NCBI RefSeq assembly: GCF_002277815.1
Contig: NZ_NKJI01000018.1
Location: 1-64,000, forward strand
Direction: 5' to 3'
DNA from: Pseudomonas sp. ERMR1:02
GTDB taxonomy: Bacteria; Pseudomonadota; Gammaproteobacteria; Pseudomonadales; Pseudomonadaceae
DNA length: 64,000 bases
The translations under genes were made by a program, and so were the position numbers. Positions 26,130 through 35,148 of the stretch are shown here, one piece after another (within the stretch, counting starts at the first letter, position 1; the number at the start of each line of letters is the position of its first letter). The notes below the pieces were generated by a model, which was not told the DNA's origin, searched no databases, and was given only the letters and a program-made list of their open reading frames with translations.

Positions 26130-26621
26130 ATGGCAATTCCCGTTTACCTGTGGCTGCAAGATGACGGCGGCGCAGAGATCAAGGGTTCGGTGGACGTGCA
26201 AAAGCGCGAAGGCAGCATCGAGGTGGTCGCCCAGGACCACAGCCTGTACATCCCCACCGATAACAACACTGGCAAGTTGACCGGCACGCGGGTGCATACC
26301 CCGTTCCTGTTCAGCAAGGAAATCGATGCCTCCAGTCCGTATCTGTACAAGGCTGTGACCACCGGTCAGACCCTCAAGAGTGCCGAGTTCAAGTGGTTTC
26401 GCATCGACGATGCCGGGCAGGAAGTCGAGTACTTCAACACCAAACTGGAGAACGTAAAAGTGGTGAAGGTCGCGCCGAAAATGCACGACGTGAAGGACCC
26501 TTCCAAGGAGAAGCACAACCACCTGGAGCAGATCGAGTTGCGCTACGAGAAGGTCACCTGGACCTACAAGGACGGCAACATCATCCACTCCGATTCCTGG
26601 AGTGAACGCCAGAGCGCCTGA
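26130..26621 (+). CDS. hcp: T6SS tube protein Hcp
   Basis: A 163-residue Hcp1-family protein that forms the hexameric rings of the ejected tube and can carry small effectors. Family markers are MAIPVYLWLQDDGGAEIKG, KREGSIEVVAQDHSLYIPTD and EQIELRYEKVTWTYKDGN. A strong aaaaggag site precedes the start. A stable hairpin follows, consistent with higher expression than the downstream genes. Confidence 0.96.
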   Translation: MAIPVYLWLQDDGGAEIKGSVDVQKREGSIEVVAQDHSLYIPTDNNTGKLTGTRVHTPFLFSKEIDASSPYLYKAVTTGQTLKSAEFKWFRIDDAGQEVEYFNTKLENVKVVKVAPKMHDVKDPSKEKHNHLEQIELRYEKVTWTYKDGNIIHSDSWSERQSA

Positions 26622-26630
26622 CGCTGAAAT

Positions 26631-26658
26631 ACCAGCAGGCAGGCTTCTGCCTGCTGGT
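26631..26658 (+). terminator. Strong hairpin after hcp (attenuator or mRNA-stabilising stem)
   Basis: A perfect 12-base-pair stem (accagcaggcag/ctgcctgctggt) with a four-base loop, ten bases after the hcp stop. No T-run follows, so partial termination or 3'-end protection of hcp mRNA is more likely than full termination. Confidence 0.6.
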
Positions 26659-26770
26659 CTCGGTGTGCCGGGTTGAGCGCCTGTTCGCGGACGTTCACCC
26701 CGACACATCTCCAAGCCTTTCATTTGCCCAACCGATCACACGCTGGACATCCAGCACAAGGACGTACCGC

Positions 26771-29413
26771 ATGGCACACCATTCCACACGCTTGCTCCGC
26801 CGCCTCAATCCCTACTGCGCACAGGCGCTGAGTGCAGCGGCTTCGCTGTGCCAAAGCCGTGCCCATGCACAGATCAGCATCGAACACTGGTTGCTTAAGT
26901 TGCTTGAGCAAGGCGAGGGCGACCTGACCCTCATTGCCCGCCGGTATGAGTGGGACATGGACGCGCTGTGGCGCGGGTTGCTCGATCACCTCGACACGCT
27001 GCCGCGCAGTGTTCAGGGCAAGCCACAGTTGTGTGGCAGGTTGCAGGAGCTGATCAAGAACGCCTGGCTGCGCGCCTCGCTGGAAGGCAATGACAGCGTG
27101 CGTTCGGCACACCTGCTCGGTGAGCTGCTGACGAACCCTGACCTGCTGGCGTGCGATGCGGTCTGGCCGCTGCTTAGTCTGAGCGACATCCAGTTGCAGC
27201 AGCTTTTTGCGGTGCTCGATCAACACTCCGAAGAGCGTCCTCAGGTCCAGCATCAGGCGCAGCTGTTTACCTCCGCTGATCCACTGGCGACTGCTCCTTG
27301 CAACGATGCCTTGCAAGTGGTGCTGGACAAATTTACCCAGGACATCACCGCCAAGGCGAGGGCAGGGCAGATCGACCCGGTGTTCGGCCGTGACGATGAA
27401 ATTCGTCAGGTCATCGACATTCTCAGTCGTCGACGCAAGAACAACCCGATCCTGGTCGGCGAGCCGGGCGTGGGCAAGACGGCACTGGTCGAAGGCCTGG
27501 CCCTGCGCATCGTCGAAGGCAATGTTCCCGACAGCCTCAAACCGGTCAGCGTGCGCACGCTGGACCTCGGGTTGTTGCAGGCGGGCGCCGGGGTCAAAGG
27601 TGAATTCGAACAACGCCTGAAGAATGTCATCGACGCCGTGCAGCAGTCGCCGCATCCGGTGCTGCTGTTCATCGACGAAGCCCACACTTTAATCGGTGCC
27701 GGTAATCAGGCCGGTGGCGCGGACGCGGCGAACCTGCTCAAACCGGCATTGGCCCGTGGCGAATTACGCACCATCGCAGCAACCACCTGGAGCGAATACA
27801 AGCAGTACTTCGAGCGCGACGCTGCGCTGGAACGACGCTTTCAGATGGTCAAGGTCGACGAGCCGGACGATGCCAATGCCTGCCTGATGTTGCGGGGCCT
27901 CAAGGCTCGCTACGCCAGCCATCACGGCGTGCATATTCAAGATGCGGCGGTACAGGCGGCGGTGTGTCTGTCGCGGCGTTACCTGACAGGCCGGCAGCTG
28001 CCGGACAAAGCCGTCGACCTGCTCGACACTGCCAGCGCACGCGTGCGCATGGGCCTTGATTGCGAGCCGCAGGCGCTGGTTCGGCTCAAGGCCCGCAAGA
28101 CGGCACTGGAGCTGGAGCAGCGGGCCCTGCTGGAAGATCAGCGACTCAGTGGCGGCCCTGTGGAAGATCGACTGGCAAGCATCGCGGGTCAACACCCCGA
28201 GCTCGACCGTCAGCAAATCGAACTGGCGGCGCAGTACCGGCAAGAGCTCGAACTGGCCCGACAACTACTCGACAAGCGCCAGTCCGAACCCTCTCGCCCT
28301 GATGACTGTGTGGCGCTGCAACTACACCTGAACCAAATCCAGGGCAGCCAACCGCTGCTTTCGCTCGACGTCACTGCGCGTAGCGTGGCCGAGGTGGTCG
28401 CCGACTGGACCGGGGTGCCACTGGGCAGTCTGCTCAAGGACGAACAGGCCAGTCTGCTGGGGCTGGAACAGCAACTGGCTCAACGGGTGATCGGTCAGGA
28501 TCATGCCTTGGGCGCCCTGGCTCAGCGCCTGCGTGCGGCCAAAACAGGTTTGACCGACGAGCAAGCACCACTGGGCGTGTTCCTGCTGGTCGGCACCAGC
28601 GGCGTCGGCAAGACCGAAACCGCCCTGGCCTTGGCCGACTGTCTTTTCGGCGGCGAAAAGTCGCTGATCACCCTCAACCTGTCCGAATACCAGGAAGCCC
28701 ACACCGTCAGCCAGCTCAAAGGCTCACCACCGGGCTACGTCGGTTACGGCCAGGGCGGGGTGCTCACCGAAGCGGTGCGTCAGCGCCCCTATAGCGTCGT
28801 GTTGCTCGATGAAGTGGAAAAAGCCCACCGCGACGTGCTCAACCTGTTCTATCAAGTCTTCGACCGCGGCTTCATGCGCGATGGCGAAGGGCGCGAAATC
28901 GACTTTCGCAACACCGTCATTCTCATGACCTCCAACCTCGGCAGCGACGAACTTCAGGCCGGACTTCAAGAGCAGCCAGAAGCTCCGGACAGCGCCCTGC
29001 ATGAATGGCTGCGACCAATTCTGCGCGATCACTTTCAGCCGGCCTTGCTGGCGCGTTTTCAAACGTTGATCTACCGCCCGCTGGACGCCTGCGCGCTCAA
29101 GCGCATTGTCGCGCTCAAACTCGCCAAGGTCGCCCAGCGCTTGCAACGTCACTATGGCCTGACCTGCCAGATCGAGGATTCGCTCAACGACGCACTGGTT
29201 GCCGCGTGCCTGCTACCGGACTCCGGCGCACGCAACATCGACAGCCTGCTCAACCAACAGATATTGCCGGTGCTAAGCCAACAGCTCCTGCAGCGTCAGG
29301 CAGTCGATAAAAAAACCCTTGGCGTGACCCTGGGCCATAGCGACGAACACGGCGTCTGCCTTTTCTTCACTGACGCTGCACCAACGGCGTCCTCTACGGC
29401 CGTGGAGGCCTGA
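26771..29413 (+). CDS. clpV: T6SS AAA+ ATPase ClpV (TssH)
   Basis: An 880-residue ClpB-type ATPase that disassembles contracted TssBC sheaths. The N-domain starts LLRRLNPYCAQALSAAASLC. First Walker A GEPGVGKT is at about residues 230-237 with Walker B LLFIDEAH; second Walker A GTSGVGKT is at about 608-615 with VVLLDEVEKAH. The middle coiled-coil is short, as in ClpV. The ATG at 26771 follows aagga; the frame upstream to 26663 crosses the post-hcp gap and is not credible. It ends 2 bp before vgrG. Confidence 0.95.
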   Translation: MAHHSTRLLRRLNPYCAQALSAAASLCQSRAHAQISIEHWLLKLLEQGEGDLTLIARRYEWDMDALWRGLLDHLDTLPRSVQGKPQLCGRLQELIKNAWLRASLEGNDSVRSAHLLGELLTNPDLLACDAVWPLLSLSDIQLQQLFAVLDQHSEERPQVQHQAQLFTSADPLATAPCNDALQVVLDKFTQDITAKARAGQIDPVFGRDDEIRQVIDILSRRRKNNPILVGEPGVGKTALVEGLALRIVEGNVPDSLKPVSVRTLDLGLLQAGAGVKGEFEQRLKNVIDAVQQSPHPVLLFIDEAHTLIGAGNQAGGADAANLLKPALARGELRTIAATTWSEYKQYFERDAALERRFQMVKVDEPDDANACLMLRGLKARYASHHGVHIQDAAVQAAVCLSRRYLTGRQLPDKAVDLLDTASARVRMGLDCEPQALVRLKARKTALELEQRALLEDQRLSGGPVEDRLASIAGQHPELDRQQIELAAQYRQELELARQLLDKRQSEPSRPDDCVALQLHLNQIQGSQPLLSLDVTARSVAEVVADWTGVPLGSLLKDEQASLLGLEQQLAQRVIGQDHALGALAQRLRAAKTGLTDEQAPLGVFLLVGTSGVGKTETALALADCLFGGEKSLITLNLSEYQEAHTVSQLKGSPPGYVGYGQGGVLTEAVRQRPYSVVLLDEVEKAHRDVLNLFYQVFDRGFMRDGEGREIDFRNTVILMTSNLGSDELQAGLQEQPEAPDSALHEWLRPILRDHFQPALLARFQTLIYRPLDACALKRIVALKLAKVAQRLQRHYGLTCQIEDSLNDALVAACLLPDSGARNIDSLLNQQILPVLSQQLLQRQAVDKKTLGVTLGHSDEHGVCLFFTDAAPTASSTAVEA

Positions 29414-29415
29414 AC

Positions 29416-31269
29416 ATGAACCAGCCACTACCGGTCTTCTTTGACCACAGCCGCCACAAACTCCAGGTCGAGGATCTAGACGCCCACCTCGACGTCCTCG
29501 CCTTCGACGGCACGGAACACCTGAGCCAACCCTACGTCTACCACATCGAATTCACCAGCACCGAACAGGACCTGGCCGCCGAACAACTGCTCGGCAAGCA
29601 CGCCACATTCAGCTTGCACGCCGTGCCGTCAAACCTGCCGGTGTTCTCCTGGGCACCGCCGCCCGAGGTCAAACCGCTGCGCACCCTGCATGGCGTGATC
29701 AGCGGTTTGCAACGACTGTCTGGCTCGCGCGACGAAGCCCGCTACAAAGTCACCCTGCAACCGCGACTGGCGCTGCTCGACCGTGGCCGGCAATACCGCA
29801 TTTACCAGCACCAATCGGTGCCAAAGATCGTCGAGCAGGTCCTGCGCAGCCGCCACGGTTTCGAGTATCAGGACTTCGTCTTCAATCTGAATCGCCAATA
29901 CCCCCGGCGCGAACAGGTGATGCAGTACGGCGAAAGCGACCTGGCCTTCATCAGCCGCCTGCTGGCCGAAGTCGGCATCTGGTACCGCTTCACCAACCAC
30001 GAACGCCTGCCGATCGACGTCGTGCATTTCTGTGACGGTCAGCGCGGCTACCAGTTCGACGTCGAACTGCCGTTGCGCCCACCGGCCGGCCTGAGCAGCG
30101 GCGAAGATGGCGTGTGGGCCTTGCAAACCCGCCATCAGGTGGTGGAAAAACACGTCAACGTTCGCGCCTACCACCACCGTGACGCCGAAGCCCACCTCGA
30201 CGCCGACGTCGACCAGACCGGCGGCGCCCGCACCACTCACGGCGAGGCGTACCACTACGCCGAACCGTACCGCGTGCTTGGCGCTCGCTATGGCCATCAC
30301 GAAGACCTGGAAACCGAAAGCGGCTACTTTTACGCGCGCCTGCGCCACGACCAATACCTCAACAGGCAGACCCGACTCAGCGGCGTGAGCAGCAGCGCCT
30401 CCCTCGCACCGGGTCAGGTGCTGACCATCACCGACGGCGCCCCCCAGGCCTTCACGCCACGTTGCACGCTCATCGGCCTGACCACTAGCGCCGCCCGCGA
30501 CGCCAGCTTCGAAGCGAAGTTCGAGGCCATGCCCTACTCGGAAACCCTGTGCTTTCGCCCGGACATCCCAACCAAACCACAAATCGCCGGCACCGTCCCG
30601 GCCCGGGTCACCAGCGGCGAAGCCCACGACAAATACGCCGAGATCGACGTCGAAGGCCGCTACAAGGTCAACTTCCTGTTCGACCGCGACCCCTGGGAAC
30701 TCGGCGAAGAAAGCCTGTGGCTGCGCCTGGCCCGCCCTTATGCGGGCGACACTTACGGCCTGCACCTGCCACTGATCTGCGGCACCGAAGTGGCCATCGC
30801 CTTCGAGCAAGGCGACCCGGACCGACCCTACATCGCCCACGCCCTGCACGACAGCGAACACCCCGACCACGTGACCCTGCGCAGGCGCGATTACACGCGC
30901 AACGTGCTGCGCACCCCTGCCAACAACAAGCTGCGCATGGAAGACGAGCGGGGGGAGGAGCACGTCAAGCTCAGCACCGAGTACGGCAAAAGCCAGCTGA
31001 ATCTGGGGCATTTGGTGGATGCCAAGAAGCAGAAGCGCGGTGAAGGATTTGAGCTGCGGACGGATGAGTGGGGGAGCATCCGGGGTGGCAAGGGCATTTT
31101 CATCAGCGCCGATGGACAGGCCAAGGCGCAAGGGCCCGTGCTGGACATGAGTGCCGCCGTGGACCGCTTGCAACAGGCCGGCGAACAACTGCAAAAGCTC
31201 TCGGTCGATGCCCAGGCCGCCAACGCCGATCCGGCGGATGTGCCGGCACAACTGCAACTGCTGCGCTAG
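29416..31269 (+). CDS. vgrG: VgrG spike protein (TssI), N-terminal part ending at an in-frame amber codon
   Basis: 617 residues before TAG at 31267-31269. The gp27-like base (residues about 1-370) includes YGESDLAFISRLLAEVGIWYRF. The gp5-like OB domain is near 440-480 (LICGTEVAIAFEQGDPDRPYI), and the start of the DUF2345 extension follows (KGIFISADGQAKAQ). The spike itself is therefore complete enough to trimerise. The next codons continue in the same frame as normal VgrG (ELEQLKSSVLLLSAPQGIALTSG), so one base change, for example CAG to TAG, has separated the spike from its fused effector. Starts 2 bp after clpV. Confidence 0.92.
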   Translation: MNQPLPVFFDHSRHKLQVEDLDAHLDVLAFDGTEHLSQPYVYHIEFTSTEQDLAAEQLLGKHATFSLHAVPSNLPVFSWAPPPEVKPLRTLHGVISGLQRLSGSRDEARYKVTLQPRLALLDRGRQYRIYQHQSVPKIVEQVLRSRHGFEYQDFVFNLNRQYPRREQVMQYGESDLAFISRLLAEVGIWYRFTNHERLPIDVVHFCDGQRGYQFDVELPLRPPAGLSSGEDGVWALQTRHQVVEKHVNVRAYHHRDAEAHLDADVDQTGGARTTHGEAYHYAEPYRVLGARYGHHEDLETESGYFYARLRHDQYLNRQTRLSGVSSSASLAPGQVLTITDGAPQAFTPRCTLIGLTTSAARDASFEAKFEAMPYSETLCFRPDIPTKPQIAGTVPARVTSGEAHDKYAEIDVEGRYKVNFLFDRDPWELGEESLWLRLARPYAGDTYGLHLPLICGTEVAIAFEQGDPDRPYIAHALHDSEHPDHVTLRRRDYTRNVLRTPANNKLRMEDERGEEHVKLSTEYGKSQLNLGHLVDAKKQKRGEGFELRTDEWGSIRGGKGIFISADGQAKAQGPVLDMSAAVDRLQQAGEQLQKLSVDAQAANADPADVPAQLQLLR

Positions 31270-33405
31270 GAGCTGGAGCAACTCAAGTCTTCCGTCTTGC
31301 TACTCAGCGCACCGCAAGGCATCGCCCTCACCAGCGGCAAGCATCTGCAACTGGCGGCGCAAAACAACCTGATGCTCAACGCTGGCGGTGAAGCGGATAT
31401 CAGCGTGGTCAAGCGTCTGTTCATCGGCGTGGGTCAAGGGCTGAGCCTGTTTGTGCGCAAGCTGGGGATCAAGCTGATCGCCAATCAGGGGCCGGTGCAG
31501 ATTCAGGCACAGAACGACAAGCTTGAACTGTTTGCGCGACATGGCCTGGACATCACCAGCACCGAAGATGAAATCCACATCACCGCGAAAAAGAAGATCG
31601 TCCTCAATGGTGGCGGCAGCCACATGACGCTGGAACAGTGCGGTATCAAGGCAGGCACCGCAGGGGACTATGAGGTCAAGGCGGCGGACTACCTGTACAC
31701 CCAGGTCAAAGCCGCCCAGCCGGCGCAAATGTTCGGGCTGGCGCAGGTGATCGATCCGCCGCTTGAGTTCCACGAGAAATTCCGGATCTTCGAGAGCAAT
31801 GGCGAACAGCCCTGGGCCAGCGTGCCCTACAAGATCACGGCCGCCTCCGGCAAGGTCTGGAAAGGCACCACCGACAGCCAGGGGTTTACCGAGCGCGTCT
31901 ACACCGCCAAGCCCGAAGAGCTGTCGCTGGTCTACGACATCGAAGAAGAGGAAGAGGAAGAAGAACAGGAAGGGATCACGCTGCGGCTGGGGCTGTTTTT
32001 TGATGGGACCGGTAACAATTTGGCCAATGCTAAGGCAACCGAACAATGTCGGCGTGAGGATCTGGCGTCGTTCGACTCGAGCGATCTGGAAAGCATGGTC
32101 TCGTACTGCAAGACACACGGATTCGATGGGTTTGATGGCAAGGGTTTTAATAGTGCACCGGATAACAGTTACGGGAATGCGCCGAGTAATGTGGTGTATC
32201 TGCGGGAGCTGTATCCGGACCATGCTACCGAGGGGCTCCCGGCTGACGCTGAAATTGGCTATGTGCCGGTCTACATCGAAGGTATTGGCACCCGAAGTGG
32301 CGGCGAAGACGACTTCTTCTGGGGTCAGGGCATGGGGCTGGGTGAGACAGGGGTGGTGGCACGGGTTGAACAGGCGCCGGCTACGATTGAAAAGCAATGG
32401 GAACGTTTTCAGCGCGCCAACCCTGGCGTTTACGTCCGACGTGTCGAGTTCGACATTTTCGGCTTCAGTCGTGGGGCCGCCGCTGCCCGGCACTGTGTGA
32501 ATGAGCTGCTCAAACCGGGGCGCGGGCTTTTCAAAGAATTACTGCAGGCAGGTCGCTTCACCCTGGTAACCACTTTCGATCCGGCGGTGGACGTCAGCAT
32601 CAACTTCATCGGCCTGTTCGACACCGTCGCCGCCATCGGCGGTATTGACCTGAATGTTTCGGACGATCACAACCCGGGCGTAAACCTGTACCTGCCACCC
32701 GGTTGCGCGCGTCAAGTCATCCAGTTGCAGGCTCGTGATGAATGCCGGCACAACTTCTCGCTCAACGGCGTGCACCACCACCATCGGCAAATCTGCCTGC
32801 CTGGCGTGCATTCGGACATTGGCGGCGGCTATCTGCCGCGCGCCCGCGAAAAGGTTTTGTTGACCAAACCTATTGTGGTCGACCTGAAACCCAACCAACC
32901 CATGACGTCTCTCGGAGAGTGGCCGCGATACTGCACCCAATTGGAGGCGCTACGTGCCAGCGGCATCGCCGACGACGGTGAGGTCGAAATCAGGACATGG
33001 GAGACAGTCAAAGCGCCACGCGGCGGTCCGGAATCCCAGGTGAAGCACTACCTGATGGCGATCGAACTCGACCGACCGGTACGCGGCGAGTTGGCCCTGA
33101 TCGCCCTGCGTGTCATGCGTGAGTTGGGGGTGGGCCATGGTGTGCCATTCAAGGACGTTGAAGCACGACCTGATTTGGCACTTCCCGAAGACTTGCACCC
33201 CATCGCCGCGCGCGTCCTCGATCAAGTGCTGGGGGGCAACGAAGTCAGCCTCGATCCTGAACAGGAGCGTCTGTTGCGTCGACGCTACATTCACCAATCT
33301 GCTCACTGGGTACCGAGCATAAAGTTTCTGCTTGTCAACAAACCCGCGTCGGAGAGCAACCGCAAGATCTATAAGAATCATCCACAGAAGGGGTATCCCC
33401 AATGA
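31270..33405 (+). pseudogene. Detached C-terminal half of VgrG: DUF2345 plus Tle1-type phospholipase (DUF2235) domain
   Basis: Same frame as vgrG, open from the amber codon to 33405. It first encodes the rest of DUF2345 (TSGKHLQLAAQNNLMLNAGG), a linker with eight consecutive Glu, and then from about 31981 a Tle1-like lipase domain: LRLGLFFDGTGNNL, nucleophile elbow GFSRG (Ser codon 32467-32469), LFDTVAAIGG and GVHSDIGGGY, which supply the Ser-Asp-His set. Such effectors hydrolyse membrane phospholipids in target cells. Without readthrough the lipase cannot ride on the spike. An aggag created around the amber codon is not followed by a well-placed start codon. Intact length would be 1,329 residues. 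Confidence 0.85.
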
Positions 33406-34038
33406 GGCGCCTGTCCCTGCTCGTCAGTTTGCTGTTTAGTCTGTCGGCTTGCGCTACTGGCCAAAAGCCGCCTGCTTCACCCAAGCTCCCCTACAACAGT
33501 TGGCACATCGGCCTCGCCGCGCCGCGCCATATGGAAGTCTGGGTCGAGACCGTGGATGTGCTCGATCAGCGTGGGCTTGCGTTTTTTCCGCGTGGCTGCT
33601 GGCGTGGCAGGCTACTCCCGCAAGCCAGAAAATTGGCACTACGCGGGCTCAACGATGCCAGTGAGTAATGTCGATCTGCCGGAACGGATTTTCCTGCGCT
33701 GGCAATCGCTGGTCGAACCGCAGACCTACAAGATCCGAATTCCGATCCCGCAATGGGTGCGCGACGAGATGGTCAAGCCGGAGCGGGTATTTTGCCCGGG
33801 AGCCAAAAAGTGGAAAGAGGACTATCGAGACTCCATCACCCTGGGCATGACCCCCGGCGGCATCGTCAAGGTCTGGGTGGGCGGGGCCTGTCTGGATCTC
33901 AAGGAAGTCGGGCGCTTTCAGGCGGAGATCGAGCCCCTTGGGCCTTACAGAGGCAAGAGCAAAGGTCAGTACATCCGCATCGAGCCCGAGAACAAGGCCT
34001 ATGTCGACCAACACGGAATTCCTTATGGCACTTGGTAA
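33402..34038 (+). pseudogene. DUF2931-like lipoprotein, copy 1, frameshifted
   Basis: It starts MRRLSLLVSLLFSLSACATG with a lipobox cysteine at residue 17 and overlaps the phospholipase stop (ATGA). After about 62 residues the frame changes at the six-T run 33585-33590. Removing one T restores a 211-residue protein, the same length as copy 2. The two copies are closely similar (shared: LAAPRHMEVWVETVDVLD, LRWQSLVEPQ, IRIPIPQWVRDEM, EPENKAYV). DUF2931-like lipoproteins beside T6SS lipases are good candidates for immunity proteins protecting the periplasmic face of the membrane; that role is inferred from lipobox and location. Confidence 0.75.
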
Positions 34039-34048
34039 ATGGTCCCCA

Positions 34049-34684
34049 ATGAAGCGCCTGGCCCTGCTTGTTAGCCTGCTCTTCAGCGTGTGCGCCTGCG
34101 CCAGCGGGTCCAAGCCTTACACTCCACCAAAACTGCCTTATCACAGTTGGTATATCGGTCTTGCTGCACCACGTCATATGGAAGTTTGGGTTGAGACCGT
34201 GGATGTGCTCGATAATCGGGGGGGAGCATATTTTGAAGTTCATCGTGGGAGGGCGAGTTATGCCCGAACACCGGAAAAATGGCCCTTAGCAGGAAGAATG
34301 ATGCCAGTGAACAACGTCGACTTGCCGCAACGGATTTTCCTGCGTTGGCAATCGCTGGTGGAGCCGCAAGCCTACAAGATCCGAATCCCTATCCCGCAAT
34401 GGGTGCGCGACGAGATGCTCAAACCGGAACGGGTGTTTTGCCAAGGCTCCAAAAAATGGAAGGTCGACTATCGAGACTCGATCACCTTGGGCATGGCCCC
34501 TGGCGGCATCGTCAAGGTCTGGATGGACGGGGCCTGCCTGGACTCCAAGGAAGTCGGGCGCTTTCAGGCAGAGATCGAGCCATTAGGGCCGTTCAGAGGC
34601 AAGAGCAAAGGTCAGTACATTCGCATCGAGCCCGAGAACAAGGCCTATGTAGAGCAGCACGGAATTCCCTACGGGACTTGGTAA
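34049..34684 (+). CDS. DUF2931-like lipoprotein, copy 2, putative immunity to the phospholipase
   Basis: A 211-residue lipoprotein, MKRLALLVSLLFSVCACASG, lipidated cysteine at residue 17. It is a tandem duplicate of the preceding gene, starting 11 bp after it. It is intact, and differs most in the 62-85 region where copy 1 is shifted (GGAYFEVHRGRASYARTPEKW). The ribosome site is poor, so translation may depend on coupling to copy 1. If copy 1 is really broken, copy 2 would be the only source of this putative immunity. Confidence 0.8.
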   Translation: MKRLALLVSLLFSVCACASGSKPYTPPKLPYHSWYIGLAAPRHMEVWVETVDVLDNRGGAYFEVHRGRASYARTPEKWPLAGRMMPVNNVDLPQRIFLRWQSLVEPQAYKIRIPIPQWVRDEMLKPERVFCQGSKKWKVDYRDSITLGMAPGGIVKVWMDGACLDSKEVGRFQAEIEPLGPFRGKSKGQYIRIEPENKAYVEQHGIPYGTW

Positions 34685-34719
34685 ATGATGTCCCGTACCA
34701 AAATAACGCAGGTGAACTT

Positions 34720-35079
34720 ATGAATGGTTTTACTAAATACCGTCTGAAGGGAAGTATTTGTGCTCAATTTGTTAAAGGCTATCTATCGATTCTGACTGTG
34801 GCGTTGTTATTTCCTTTTATCGCCATGGCTAACGACGAGACTAGTTTTGCTTCGTATATTTTAACTTTTGCCGGTGATGAGGTAACTACAGACATTAGTT
34901 CGCCAAGGCGATATTCTCGATTTTCAACGCAGGCCAAAGAGGATGCAGCAGCCTTTGTCGCTAGCGACGGAGCTATCAGAGGTCCGTTTCTTGAAAGCGC
35001 TATTCAAGAATTACGCATAAGAGCCTCTCCACATTTAAGTGATCGGGGTATTGCCAGTTTTATACTCGGTGGTGCCTAA
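34720..35079 (+). CDS. DUF2388-like exported protein
   Basis: A 119-residue protein with an N-terminal signal or anchor (SILTVALLFPFIAMA, residues about 24-38). The second half, AKEDAAAFVASDGAIRGPFLESAIQELR, matches the core of the pseudomonad DUF2388 family of small secreted proteins of unknown function. An aggtgaa site lies just upstream. Base composition here falls to roughly 43% GC on the lines I counted, against about 62% in vgrG, suggesting a separate origin for this cargo block. Confidence 0.7.
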   Translation: MNGFTKYRLKGSICAQFVKGYLSILTVALLFPFIAMANDETSFASYILTFAGDEVTTDISSPRRYSRFSTQAKEDAAAFVASDGAIRGPFLESAIQELRIRASPHLSDRGIASFILGGA

Positions 35080-35148
35080 CGCATCTAAATAGTTGCTTGT
35101 GCAAAAAAACGCTCAATGCGTCAGTTAATTTGAGAAGGATTTTTAAAT

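Noticed and set aside
29629..31281. 550-codon leftward frame opposite vgrG
   Set aside because: Shadow of VgrG; no ribosome site and repeated Val/Gly/Ala/Gln composition.
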